Shown one piece after another: positions 20,337 to 28,601 of a stretch of DNA of 46,230 bases. Under the pieces are notes generated by a model. The model was not told the origin of the DNA and searched no databases. It saw only the letters and a list, made by a program, of their open reading frames with translations. The position numbers and the translations under genes were made by a program. Numbering within the stretch: position 1 is the stretch's first letter; every line of letters starts with the position of its first letter. The DNA is from a virus, in IMG/VR virus record IMGVR_UViG_3300027712_000053, positions 1-46,230 of that record; one strand, 5' to 3'.

Positions 20337-21292
20337 CAGAATGCGCCACAATCCAGCGTGCTATTCGGATCAAGGTAATCAGTTCCCGCCACCGCCGCAG
20401 ACACGCTTCCAGCACCGGCACCCTTGAGCAAACCCGTCGCCGTGATCTGCGACTGCACCGCGGGACTACTGCCAGCCGTCACGCGGCCATATGTGTCAAC
20501 CGTCACGCTGGTGTATGTGCCAGCGGTGGCAACGCCAGAGGTGAGCCCAATCGTGTTGCCTGTCTTGGTCAGCGTCGCGTCAACGGAGAGCGATCCTCCG
20601 CCGCTAAACTGAGCGAATGCCAGCGAGGTAGTGCCGATGGTTGTCGGTGCGTTCGTTGAAAGAACCCACCCAGTGTCCGCGTTGGTCGTGCCTTCCTCGA
20701 CGAACGCGAACATACCAGCGTTAATCTCGGCGTCAGTGTCCGCATCGGTCGCTCGCGTCCACGATCCGGCCGCAACGACATAGATGCCGTTCTGCGAGCC
20801 GCTGGTCTGAGCCTTCACCAAAACCCGGTCGCCAGCGATCACGGCCACGCCGTCGATCGTCTGCGTTCCCGAGAGCGTGATGTTCGCAGTGGTCGCCGCT
20901 CGAACTGACTGCTTCACGTCCAGGCCGCTGCGTAGCGAGTCGGCGTATGACTTCGTGACGGCGTCTGAATCAGCCGTTGGCGTGCCGAGGTTCGTGATCT
21001 TCTGCGAGTTCATTGAAACGCTGGCCGTCGGCACAGCGAACTGATCCAGACGATATCCAAGCACGGTAGACGAGGTTACGAAGTTCTGAGACGTGACATA
21101 GGTCTTGCTAGCCCAGTCGGTGCCGCCGATCGACGCGATGGTGGTCGCGCTGCCGCCGGACCCGCCAGTGCCGAAGCCCGCGTAGATCACGCCATCTGCT
21201 TCATTCAGCGCAAGTTCCGCCTGCTGGAGGCTGCTTGGTGCGCCCGCGGCACCGTTAGCGTTGCGTCTCTTTATTCGGATCACGTTGCTCAT
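20336..21292 (-). CDS. Tail fibre protein
   Basis: A 318-residue protein: an opening like its neighbours (RIKRRNANGAAGAPSSLQQA, ELALNEADGVIYAGFG), then a helical/strand segment NSQKITNLGTPTADSDAVTK, then a domain typical of long fibres (DRVLVKAQTSGSQNGIYVVA). Repeated Thr/Gly-rich strands close it. Proteins like this form trimeric fibres that carry host-binding tips. Confidence 0.75.
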   Translation of the reverse strand: MSNVIRIKRRNANGAAGAPSSLQQAELALNEADGVIYAGFGTGGSGGSATTIASIGGTDWASKTYVTSQNFVTSSTVLGYRLDQFAVPTASVSMNSQKITNLGTPTADSDAVTKSYADSLRSGLDVKQSVRAATTANITLSGTQTIDGVAVIAGDRVLVKAQTSGSQNGIYVVAAGSWTRATDADTDAEINAGMFAFVEEGTTNADTGWVLSTNAPTTIGTTSLAFAQFSGGGSLSVDATLTKTGNTIGLTSGVATAGTYTSVTVDTYGRVTAGSSPAVQSQITATGLLKGAGAGSVSAAVAGTDYLDPNSTLDCGAF

Positions 21293-21310
21293 TGCGAGTC
21301 CCTCCTCGGA

Positions 21311-21586
21311 CTAAAAATTTCCACCGTCAGTGACTTGTGTTTCGTTCACGTTCGTCCACTTGTTCGCGTTGTATCGCAGCAAATCGCCGTTCTGTGCCGA
21401 CACGATCTGCACATTGCTTAGTTGCTCAAGCGTCCCTCCATCGGTTCCCGCTGGCCCCTGCGGCCCGATGCCGCCGCCCGCGTTGGCGGTCACCACAGAC
21501 GAGCCGACGCTCGCGGAGATGATGCCCGAGGCGTTGACGCTCGCCGTGATCGGCTGCGAGTTGACGGTCGCCGTGATCTGTGTCAT
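21311..21586 (-). CDS. Short collagen-like tail protein (91 aa)
   Basis: A 91-residue protein of beta repeats (ITATVNSQPITASVNASGII) joined by a short collagen-like segment (GGGIGPQGPAGTDGG) to a polar tail. Such links trimerise fibre parts. ATG 21586 follows GGAGGTG and overlaps the upstream stop. Confidence 0.65.
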   Translation of the reverse strand: MTQITATVNSQPITASVNASGIISASVGSSVVTANAGGGIGPQGPAGTDGGTLEQLSNVQIVSAQNGDLLRYNANKWTNVNETQVTDGGNF

Positions 21587-21909
21587 GCGTACACCTCCAC
21601 AGTGCCGCTCAAGGCCGTTCGCTGGATGCTGCCGGGAGCCACCCAATCAAGCTGCCATCCGTATGTGCCAGCCGGGAGAGCGGCGGTCTGCGTGTCTGTG
21701 AGAGCGATCTGCACCTGACCGGCCGAGGCGTCGGTGATCGAGGTCGTGAATGGTATCACTGTAGTACCAGTGACGAGGCTCGTGATGCTCGCCGTGGCCG
21801 TGTACCCGACGAGTGTTGTGCCGTCGAAGTCGATGAGCGTGGCAAAGTCGTTGGATCGCCTGAACGACAAATTCATTGTGCCGGGTAGCTGGCTGTATGT
21901 GCTGCTCAT
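21583..21909 (-). CDS. Baseplate-upper-protein-like (paralogue of 27837-28199)
   Basis: A 108-residue beta-rich protein: SQLPGTMNLSFRRSNDFATL, DASAGQVQIALTDTQTAAL, PAGTYGWQLDW. The gene at 27837 has the same plan (QLPGTL, DATTGKVLFG, LGSYRWFVRW). The pattern resembles BppU-type N-terminal domains that dock fibres to a baseplate. Two copies may dock two fibre sets. Confidence 0.65.
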   Translation of the reverse strand: MSSTYSQLPGTMNLSFRRSNDFATLIDFDGTTLVGYTATASITSLVTGTTVIPFTTSITDASAGQVQIALTDTQTAALPAGTYGWQLDWVAPGSIQRTALSGTVEVYA

Positions 21910-22076
21910 CGCGCTGGCTCCTCCTGAAGTGCCTCAATCTCGCGCCGCCGCTCAAACACCGCCGTAGCCACAGGCTGCACCGCTCGCAGCACGCGAGGCA
22001 GGAGAGCAGTCCATCGCCAGATCACGAACCCCGTGACTGCCGAGGTCATCAGGATTTCAAGCAAGAGCGACTTCAC
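21906..22076 (-). CDS. Small membrane protein (56 aa)
   Basis: A GTG at 22076 after a GGAGGTGG site gives 56 residues: a membrane helix (ILMTSAVTGFVIWRWTALL) and a basic-acidic tail (VFERRREIEALQEEPAR). Both ends overlap neighbours by 4 nt. It resembles small holin or spanin-like proteins in size, and is next to a second one-helix protein. The lysis role is an inference. Confidence 0.55.
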   Translation of the reverse strand: MKSLLLEILMTSAVTGFVIWRWTALLPRVLRAVQPVATAVFERRREIEALQEEPAR

Positions 22077-22231
22077 CTCGCCACCTCCTCGACGACCATA
22101 GCGATCTCAGCCGCCAGACTCGCCGCCTGGTCGCTCGCCGCCCAACGCGCGAGCCGCGTGAGCAGGAACGGCCCCACCAACGCGAGTGCCGCGTAGAGTA
22201 AGGCGACGGTGATGGTCTCGTGGTCGGTCAC
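22073..22231 (-). CDS. Small membrane protein (52 aa)
   Basis: A GTG at 22231 overlaps the sulfotransferase-like stop. It gives 52 residues with a membrane helix (VALLYAALALVGPFLLTRLA) and a helical amphipathic tail (DQAASLAAEIAMVVEEVAR). The adjacent small membrane gene and the long neighbours suggest a two-gene holin-like unit within the fibre block, which is an inference. Confidence 0.55.
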   Translation of the reverse strand: MTDHETITVALLYAALALVGPFLLTRLARWAASDQAASLAAEIAMVVEEVAR

Positions 22232-22746
22232 TGGAGCGACTCCCATAAGGCGATGTCTGCCGCGTAGATTTCACGCACACGGGCCTCCTGCTCTGGCGTC
22301 AGCACAGGCTTGGCTTCATCGGCTTCTTCGTTCAGTTGCGGCACCGGCGTTTCTAATCCAAGCCATTCGGCGCAGGTATCAAGCTGGTCGGGAAACCGGA
22401 AGTGCCTTACGCCGGGGGTCATTAACCCCATGGATTCTAAAGACCAAAAATGCCCGTCACGGAGGGTAAGCTCAAGTCCCTCTTCAACGCTCACGCCCTG
22501 CCGCGCGCAGCTTGAGCGGAATCGCTCAACAGGGTCGCGCACCATGCAGCACAGACCATCTGGAACCTCATCATTCAACAGGGCATCGCGCGTCGGCGAA
22601 ACAGAAATCGGATGCCACCTTACTGCGTCGGCGGGTCTTTGTCGCAACGATTCCGGCAACGACTGCCAGCAGATAGAGTAGCTGCCGCTGCGAGAAACAA
22701 CGGCGAATCTGCGTCCATTGGGAACTGTGATTTTTGCGCCTTGCAT
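22228..22746 (-). CDS. Sulfotransferase-like enzyme
   Basis: A 172-residue protein with a PAPS-dependent sulfotransferase pattern: AVVSRSGSYSICWQSL as the 5'-phosphosulfate loop (RSGSxS), CCMVRDPVERFRSSCARQ as the 3'-phosphate site (RDPxxRFxS), and a C-terminal KPVLTPEQEARVREIYAADI typical of Sulfotransfer_2-like proteins. It would transfer sulfate from PAPS to a sugar or surface glycan. It is short for the family, so substrate domains may be reduced. It lies between fibre and membrane genes. A virion-decorating or host-envelope role is an inference. Confidence 0.7.
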   Translation of the reverse strand: MQGAKITVPNGRRFAVVSRSGSYSICWQSLPESLRQRPADAVRWHPISVSPTRDALLNDEVPDGLCCMVRDPVERFRSSCARQGVSVEEGLELTLRDGHFWSLESMGLMTPGVRHFRFPDQLDTCAEWLGLETPVPQLNEEADEAKPVLTPEQEARVREIYAADIALWESLQ

Positions 22747-22754
22747 GCTATGCC

Positions 22755-23642
22755 CTAGCTGACGAGTGTGACTGTGACTACCTTGGCAGCAGATGCAAGC
22801 ATATCGACGCGATTTTTATTGGCGGCGAATGGCACCTGCAACGAAGTGTTTGTAAGCCCGGTTTTTGACCAATAACCAAATTTGTCGTCATAAGACCAAG
22901 TGGGGTAGAGCGTACTGTTGCTTGCTGCGTAGGAGCGAAGCTCAACCGTCAAGCCCGATGGAATGTCAAACTGCAATGTGGTTGCCGTGGAACTGGGCGA
23001 CCAATAGATATTATTAGTGCCACGGAAATACGCAACGGAAGTGCCTAAGCCTCTGCCCAGTTCAGCGCCGGAGTTGCTTACTCGGACGAATGTTTTTCCG
23101 ACGGCATTGGCGTTTGATATCAGTCCGAAATTTGCTGTAGTTGTAATGGCACCTCCTGAGCCAAGAAAATCCCAAGCAAATTTGTAATCTCCAGCGGGCA
23201 GCAGAAAACGCGAAGGGCTAGGGTACGCGGTGTTGGCGTAACCTAACTGTGGAGTGTTCGTACTCCATCCGAGCGGAATGAAATAATTTGCTCCATCTTG
23301 CAACCAACCGCCGGGATTCGTGCCACTAATAAGACTGCATCCGGTGTACGCATATGTGTTGGCAAATCGAACGTCATCAACTGTCAAAACTGCATCTCCG
23401 GTGGTTGTGAAATTGACATACGGACTGCCAGAATCACCCGAAGCGAAGCTAAAATTCAGCGCAAGAGCATTTGTGCCAGACCCGGTGACTACATTCCTAA
23501 TGCCGCTTGTGGATACGTTTGTAAATATGGGGCCAGCGGGGACTACGGGCCACACCTGTGTAGTGCATAAATAAATCTTGGACACGCTCGCGGAGCCGAG
23601 CTTGTAAGTCGATGGTGTTGCTGTGCCGAGCCTGATAGCCAC
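22755..23642 (-). CDS. Tail fibre/receptor-binding protein (295 aa)
   Basis: A 295-residue protein that begins with a phage motif (IRLGTATPSTYKLGSASVSK, IYLCTTQVWP) and continues as a large beta-rich domain (YVNFTTTGDAVLTVDDVRFA, LPAGDYKFAWDFLGSG). It fits a fibre or tip protein; no named domain is recognised. It lies directly upstream of the sulfotransferase in the operon. Confidence 0.6.
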   Translation of the reverse strand: MAIRLGTATPSTYKLGSASVSKIYLCTTQVWPVVPAGPIFTNVSTSGIRNVVTGSGTNALALNFSFASGDSGSPYVNFTTTGDAVLTVDDVRFANTYAYTGCSLISGTNPGGWLQDGANYFIPLGWSTNTPQLGYANTAYPSPSRFLLPAGDYKFAWDFLGSGGAITTTANFGLISNANAVGKTFVRVSNSGAELGRGLGTSVAYFRGTNNIYWSPSSTATTLQFDIPSGLTVELRSYAASNSTLYPTWSYDDKFGYWSKTGLTNTSLQVPFAANKNRVDMLASAAKVVTVTLVS

Positions 23643-23645
23643 GAA

Positions 23646-24008
23646 TTACCCGCTGATGATGTAGAGGGTGGTGGCGCTCTTGCTGCCGATCGCGTCATAC
23701 GATGACTGCGTCAGCGATACGATGTTAGTGATCGCGGTTGCGCCCGTGATGCCGGTCGTCGTCGACGGCACGACGCCAGACACGTCGGCAGATGTCAGCG
23801 TCACCGTGCCGGTGCGACCGGCCACGCTACTGACAACGCCAGACACGTCGGCGGCAGTGAGCGTTATCGTCCCTGTGCGGCCCGCCACGCTGGATACTAT
23901 CGCCGTTGAGGCGACTAGCTCCCACGCATAACCGGTCCAGGTGTACGTTCTGCCGTTTTGCTGCGACTGCTGGCCCGTACTGGGCGAGCCGGGGAAACTT
24001 AGTGCCAT
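23646..24008 (-). CDS. Tail fibre protein with VAGRTGTxTLT repeats
   Basis: A 120-residue protein. SSVAGRTGTITLTAADVSGV occurs twice in succession (second copy VAGRTGTVTLTSADVSGVV), and the C-terminus SYDAIGSKSATTLYIISG is typical of short fibre-end modules. The first part (YTWTGYAWELVAS) is a tail-associated opening. It probably builds a fibre shaft with the next genes. Confidence 0.7.
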   Translation of the reverse strand: MALSFPGSPSTGQQSQQNGRTYTWTGYAWELVASTAIVSSVAGRTGTITLTAADVSGVVSSVAGRTGTVTLTSADVSGVVPSTTTGITGATAITNIVSLTQSSYDAIGSKSATTLYIISG

Positions 24009-24017
24009 CAGCGCTCC

Positions 24018-25178
24018 TTAGATGTTTGAGTCGAACACCACCGGCAGCGTCTGCGGTGCCGTGTAGGTTCCAATTGCAGCGGTGGCGACTGGAGGCGTGA
24101 ACGCACGCGCCACGCCTTTTGTGATTCGCAGGTCGTCGAGCCGCCCGTTCAACTGAAAAAAATACGGCGAGGCGTTTAGCCTGCCGACCCATACGTCTGC
24201 ACCAGACGAATCCATGTTGTCGCTACACGTCGCAGTAGACCCAGCCTGCACTCCGTCGACAAAAGCCCGAATGCTTGAGCCGGAACGGGTGACGGCGACG
24301 TGATGCCATTGGTTAATAGCAAACGTGCCAGTCCAGTTGAGGTCAGTAGTTCCCGTGTAGAGATTAATGGTGGTGTAACTGGTTGACGTGCCGTTGATGC
24401 GCAGCCCCCAACCGCCAGAGCCTCCCGACGCTGGATAAGTCGCCATAATGCACGCGCCATAGGCTCCCTCGAACGACGACGGCGCGGCGTTAAAATACAC
24501 CCACGTCTCCATCGTAAAATCACCCGGCAGCGAAGATGCAGTGCCGATCGCCGCCCGTAGATAGCTCGACGACCCGCTGAATGAAAGCGAGTTGCTGCCA
24601 AACTTCGCCGTGCCGTTCGCCGCCGCTCCGTAGTTTGTGACCGTGCGGCCATAGCTTGAACTGTCCGTCAGGTTCCCGTCGCCCTTGAGCAACAAAACAG
24701 TCGAGTCCCAGTATTGGTCGCCAGTCGCGGGGATCGTCACGGTCGCCGAGAGCGAGCCGCTTCCGCCACCACCAGACGTGCCCACTTCAACGTAAACGCC
24801 GCTCGCGTCGTAAAAGTAGATTCGGCTGCTATCAGTCGCGTGGTACAAGGTTCCTGCACTACCCGTCGCCGGGAAACCCGCCGCCGTTGTCGCCTCGACG
24901 ATGTTTGCGGAGCCGCCAGAGCCGCCGCCAGTAGCGGCAAGCACGCCATTCGTGATCGTTAGGCCAGAGCCAACCTTGATGCCACCGAGGACGTTGCTGC
25001 TTGCGGTCGGCAACGTAGAAGAGCCGCCCAGCGCGATTGATGTGAGCCCGCCGTCGTCTGCCTTGACATACAAAATTTTATCAGCCCAGTTGATCGCGCA
25101 CTCATGCGAACCAAGTTCTGCTAATGTCGGCACGACTCCTGGTAAGTAACTTCGCTTTGGTTGTACGTTATTTGCCAT
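24018..25178 (-). CDS. Tail fibre with LamG/concanavalin-type lectin domain
   Basis: A 386-residue protein. Residues 10-60 are the fibre opening (ELGSHECAINWADKILYVKA), then a module (GTLYHATDSSRIYFYDASGV) shared with other fibres here. Residues 155-370 are a LamG-type jelly roll (DFTMETWVYFNAAPSSFEG, WHHVAVTRSGSSIRAFVDGV, DVWVGRLNASPYFFQLNGRL). Such domains bind sugars, so it is a candidate receptor-binding protein. The start is in the repeated GTGACGCATG junction. Confidence 0.8.
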   Translation of the reverse strand: MANNVQPKRSYLPGVVPTLAELGSHECAINWADKILYVKADDGGLTSIALGGSSTLPTASSNVLGGIKVGSGLTITNGVLAATGGGSGGSANIVEATTAAGFPATGSAGTLYHATDSSRIYFYDASGVYVEVGTSGGGGSGSLSATVTIPATGDQYWDSTVLLLKGDGNLTDSSSYGRTVTNYGAAANGTAKFGSNSLSFSGSSSYLRAAIGTASSLPGDFTMETWVYFNAAPSSFEGAYGACIMATYPASGGSGGWGLRINGTSTSYTTINLYTGTTDLNWTGTFAINQWHHVAVTRSGSSIRAFVDGVQAGSTATCSDNMDSSGADVWVGRLNASPYFFQLNGRLDDLRITKGVARAFTPPVATAAIGTYTAPQTLPVVFDSNI

Positions 25179-25187
25179 GCGTCACCA

Positions 25188-27833
25188 TTACTGCACCGTG
25201 AGTGTTACGGGCCTGCTTGTTACGCTCGCAGCACCGGCCGCAGACACGACGACGCGGAAGCGGTCGCCGTTGTCAGACGCTTTAGTTAACCCAGAAAGAG
25301 AAAGAGTCTGGGAAGATGCGCCTGAAATGTTCGCAAACAGAGACGGAACTCCGACTTCAATGATCAAAGAATTGGCGGAACTGTTTGAGCTTTCCACCGC
25401 GACGAACTTGCCCGCACTGCCGTAAGTAACGCTTTCGGCGGTGACGCCGCTGGGCATTGATACTAACGACCAGTTTATCCCATCTGTGCTAACGGCTGAC
25501 GAATATCCGGTGGACGCAACTACCACAAAATAACCGTTCCCGTAGGCAATGTCTGACCATTGTTCAAAGCCGTAACTGGAGACGGGCATTTGGCGTGCTG
25601 TCCAATGAACGCCATCAGTGCTTGTGGCTGCGGCTCTAGGGAGACCCTCATTGCCAGCCACCGGACTGTTTGATACAGCCACAAACAGTCCGTTTCCATA
25701 TGCAACCCCTGACCAGAACGCGGCTTGCGGCATTTCCGTGGAAGTCCAGTCGATGCCGTTTGTGCTTACGGCTGCGTATGCGCCACTTCCTCGCACAGCC
25801 ACAAACACACCCGCCCCATATGTCACGCTACTGTAGCTGTTGCCGAGCGTGCCAACAGTCCAGTCGATGCCGTTCGTGCTTGTAGCCACGTTGTTGTCGG
25901 TTGCGGTAAAACCTACAGCCACAAACTTGCCGCCACCGTATGTGATGCTTCTAGCGCCGAGGTTCGGCATCGTCCGCTGAGTCCAGTTGACTCCGTCTGT
26001 GCTTGTGGCGGCTGTCGTGGAGTCTGTCACGGCAACAAATATGCCGCCTCCATACGCAACGTCTCTCCAAGTCCCGTTCCCGCGACTCGGTAGATTACTC
26101 TGTGTCCAGTTGAGTCCGTCAGTGCTGACGGCTGAAATACTGGTGGAGTAGGTGATAGCTACAAATGTTCCGCCACCATAAGTCACACTCGTCCAATGAT
26201 CGTTTGACGGCATTAGGCCATCAGAAACCACGATGCTGTTCGCATCGCTTTTTTGCCATTGATAAATCGGTGTTCCGCTGGGCTCCACAATTGCAGTTGC
26301 CGTGAACGAAACTGCTCCACTGCTAGCCGTCTTATCAATTGGTGCCGTAGTGATCGTGATCGATTTCGTATAACCGCTGACGCCGTAATACCACCCGCCG
26401 TCAACAACGTCATTCGCGCCGATCCCTGTCGAGGCAATCGTGATTGTCTGACCCGAGGCCGTGATGGCGATGTTCGTCCCGGCTGCAAGTTTCACGCCGC
26501 CGTAAAGATCGTTCACCGACGTGACGTAGTTGCCCGATGCTTGCTTGCCGTTGAGGGCTGTCTGTAGGCCAGAGATGTCCGAGGTCGAAAGGCTGATCGC
26601 ACCCGTGCGACCTACTACGCTGACGACCGGCCCGTATTTCGCTGCCTCGGCTGCAAAGTCAGAGATGGTCGACGCCGTCTGAGTGCCGGTGTGGTTGGAC
26701 CGCTGAGTGGCATCGACGTTCGTCACATTTGACAGCCCCACGTCGCTCTTTGTCAGCACGACCGCCCCCGTCCTCGACTGTACCGACTGCACGGGTGCAG
26801 CCGCCGAGGCACGAGCGTTGGTGTAGTAAAGGTTCGTGCTGCCTTCGGTGACGGAATCCGTCGAGCCTGGAGACGGCGAAATCTCAATGTATGCCGAACC
26901 GCTCCAGCGATAGATTTTGCCCGTGTCGCGGGCAACGAAAATCTTCCCGACCTCGCCTGGGGACGCGAATGCCGCGAGATTCGCGTATTCGATGACATCG
27001 TCGACGAACGACGGGAGGTTGGCTGACGGAACTTGGTTGTTTACGAGCGGTGCGTAGTTGCCTGCCGCCTGCTTGCCGTCCAGCGCAGCCTGTAGCCCAG
27101 TAACGTCGCTGACGGCGTGCGTGTGGGCCGATGGCGCAAACGTGCTGGGCACGTTGGTCAGGTTCGCGTAGCTGATGACCGGCGTGGCGTGAACGTGGTC
27201 GCTACGGCTGGCCGACGTGCTTGTGCCAGCCGAGGCCGTTCCGAGAGCGGATGGCGTTGCGTTGGACAGCGAGACGGTGGAGCCGCCGCCAGAACCGGAA
27301 GCACCGTCAGCACCGCGAGGAATCCCAAACGCCAGCAAGACGTTCGCGCCGCCGTTGCTGGGTGTAGCTGTGACGACAGCAGCACTGCCAGCCGCAAGCG
27401 TGGTGGCCGTCACGGCGATCGCAGGCGTCGTGCCGTTTGTGCCAGCAGCACCGGCAGGAATGCCAAACGCCAGAGACAGATTTCCGCCGCTCGCCGTTCC
27501 GGTTACCGTTGCGCTGCTGCCTGCCGTAAGCGTCGTGGTCTTTCCAACGGTTACGCTAGTTGCTGGGCCAGCCGGAATCCCGATGTCGAGCTTGGCCGCG
27601 TAGGCCGTGCCCTGGTCATTCTTGACGTATGCCGCAGAACCCGCTGTCAGCGTCGTCACGCTGTTGATTTCCAGCGTGCCCGAAACGATCGTGGGCGTGC
27701 TTGGAGCAACGGTGCCAACCTGCACATTGACCGAGCCGCCGTTGAGGATTTGAACGGACTGCGACGACGCTCCGTTCACCGTTACGGAATCCGGTGCGAG
27801 CGACGTGACCGTAACTGTTATTGGCTCGCTCAT
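25188..27833 (-). CDS. Large fibre with a seven-blade propeller inserted in an Ig-like domain
   Basis: An 881-residue fibre. Residues 1-180 contain three GIPAG/GIPRG-ended shaft repeats and collagen-like steps. Residues 200-480 have fibre modules (GLQAALDGKQAAGNYA, IFVARDTGKIYRWSGSAYIE, VVGRTGAISLSTSDI). From about 545 to 825 there are six copies of WxxVxYGxGxFVAVxxST...STDGxNWT and a seventh weaker one, a likely beta-propeller. The propeller splits an Ig-like fold: the first strands (SFTATAIVEPSGTPIYQWQK, about 509-528) and the last (ISGASSQTLSLSGLTKASDN, from about 836) lie on its two sides. It should bind surface polymers. Confidence 0.8.
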   Translation of the reverse strand: MSEPITVTVTSLAPDSVTVNGASSQSVQILNGGSVNVQVGTVAPSTPTIVSGTLEINSVTTLTAGSAAYVKNDQGTAYAAKLDIGIPAGPATSVTVGKTTTLTAGSSATVTGTASGGNLSLAFGIPAGAAGTNGTTPAIAVTATTLAAGSAAVVTATPSNGGANVLLAFGIPRGADGASGSGGGSTVSLSNATPSALGTASAGTSTSASRSDHVHATPVISYANLTNVPSTFAPSAHTHAVSDVTGLQAALDGKQAAGNYAPLVNNQVPSANLPSFVDDVIEYANLAAFASPGEVGKIFVARDTGKIYRWSGSAYIEISPSPGSTDSVTEGSTNLYYTNARASAAAPVQSVQSRTGAVVLTKSDVGLSNVTNVDATQRSNHTGTQTASTISDFAAEAAKYGPVVSVVGRTGAISLSTSDISGLQTALNGKQASGNYVTSVNDLYGGVKLAAGTNIAITASGQTITIASTGIGANDVVDGGWYYGVSGYTKSITITTAPIDKTASSGAVSFTATAIVEPSGTPIYQWQKSDANSIVVSDGLMPSNDHWTSVTYGGGTFVAITYSTSISAVSTDGLNWTQSNLPSRGNGTWRDVAYGGGIFVAVTDSTTAATSTDGVNWTQRTMPNLGARSITYGGGKFVAVGFTATDNNVATSTNGIDWTVGTLGNSYSSVTYGAGVFVAVRGSGAYAAVSTNGIDWTSTEMPQAAFWSGVAYGNGLFVAVSNSPVAGNEGLPRAAATSTDGVHWTARQMPVSSYGFEQWSDIAYGNGYFVVVASTGYSSAVSTDGINWSLVSMPSGVTAESVTYGSAGKFVAVESSNSSANSLIIEVGVPSLFANISGASSQTLSLSGLTKASDNGDRFRVVVSAAGAASVTSRPVTLTVQ

Positions 27834-27836
27834 GCG

Positions 27837-28199
27837 TCACGGATTGGAGACTTGGAAAACCCCACTGACAACGGTGCGAGTCACGCCACCAACTACCCAC
27901 CGAACGAACCATCTGTATGAGCCGAGCGGCGAAAGCATGGCCGTTTGCGCCTCAGAGCAGCCAAACAGCACCTTGCCAGTGGTGGCATCAGCAATGGTCA
28001 GAGAGGGAGTAAAAACCGTTGCGCCAGCTTGCGGCACGGCTTCGCCGCCGGAAGTCGGAACCGTCTGCGAATAAACGTATACCGCACTGGTTATGGTGTA
28101 GCCGGTGATATTGCGAGCGAAGTCGAGAGCCAGAGGCACCTCGTCTCCTACTGTGCAATACACGTCCAGCGTGCCGGGGAGTTGCTCGAAAATAGCCAT
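27837..28199 (-). CDS. Baseplate-upper-protein-like (paralogue of 21583-21909)
   Basis: A 120-residue beta-rich protein: EQLPGTLDVYCTVGDEVPLA, SLTIADATTGKVLFGCSEAQ, SPLGSYRWFVRWV. It shares the layout of 21583-21909 and should dock the large fibre that follows it. Its stop, TGA, is followed by CGC and the start of the large fibre gene. Confidence 0.65.
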   Translation of the reverse strand: MAIFEQLPGTLDVYCTVGDEVPLALDFARNITGYTITSAVYVYSQTVPTSGGEAVPQAGATVFTPSLTIADATTGKVLFGCSEAQTAMLSPLGSYRWFVRWVVGGVTRTVVSGVFQVSNP

Positions 28200-28223
28200 A
28201 TCGTGAGCATAGAAACGGTGGGA

Positions 28224-28601
28224 CTAACCGTCGCTCTTTCGTGCATTGGCGATCGCCCGCCGCACCAGCAACCTGCCAGCCACGTCGAGGAACGGCAGGC
28301 CGCGAGCAGCGGCCTGCTCGCGGAGCCAGCCGACGATCGTGTCTAGGTTGGACTCGCACCACTCGACCCCCTGACGGTCCATCTCGGCAGCATGAGCGTT
28401 GCAGGCACAGTCAGGCGTGGCGGTGATGCCGACGCGGGCAAGGAGTTTCTTTAGCTCAGTGCCGGGGCCGTTGGTGGGTGGAGCCTCAGTAATTTTCGCA
28501 GCCGGGGCCGGGCACGCCCTGGCAGATCCGCAGAAGAAGTCATCGACTCCGCAGGCCGTGCAGCGTTTGGTGACGGGGTCGCATTGACAGAGAGCATTCA
28601 T
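28224..28601 (-). CDS. Cys-rich phage protein (125 aa)
   Basis: A 125-residue protein: a Cys-rich start (LCQCDPVTKRCTACGVDDFF, CGSARACPAP), then a helical domain (ELKKLLARVGITATPDCACN, MDRQGVEWCESNLDTIVGWL, GRLLVRRAIANARKSDG). I associate this second part with prophages of planctomycetes. It probably binds metal and is tail-associated. It is coupled to the gene before it by ATGA. Confidence 0.65.
   Translation of the reverse strand: MNALCQCDPVTKRCTACGVDDFFCGSARACPAPAAKITEAPPTNGPGTELKKLLARVGITATPDCACNAHAAEMDRQGVEWCESNLDTIVGWLREQAAARGLPFLDVAGRLLVRRAIANARKSDG

Noticed and set aside
18704-28199. A diversity-generating retroelement acting on the fibre genes
   Set aside because: Several fibre modules repeat, but no reverse transcriptase and no template/variable repeat pair with A-specific changes was seen.
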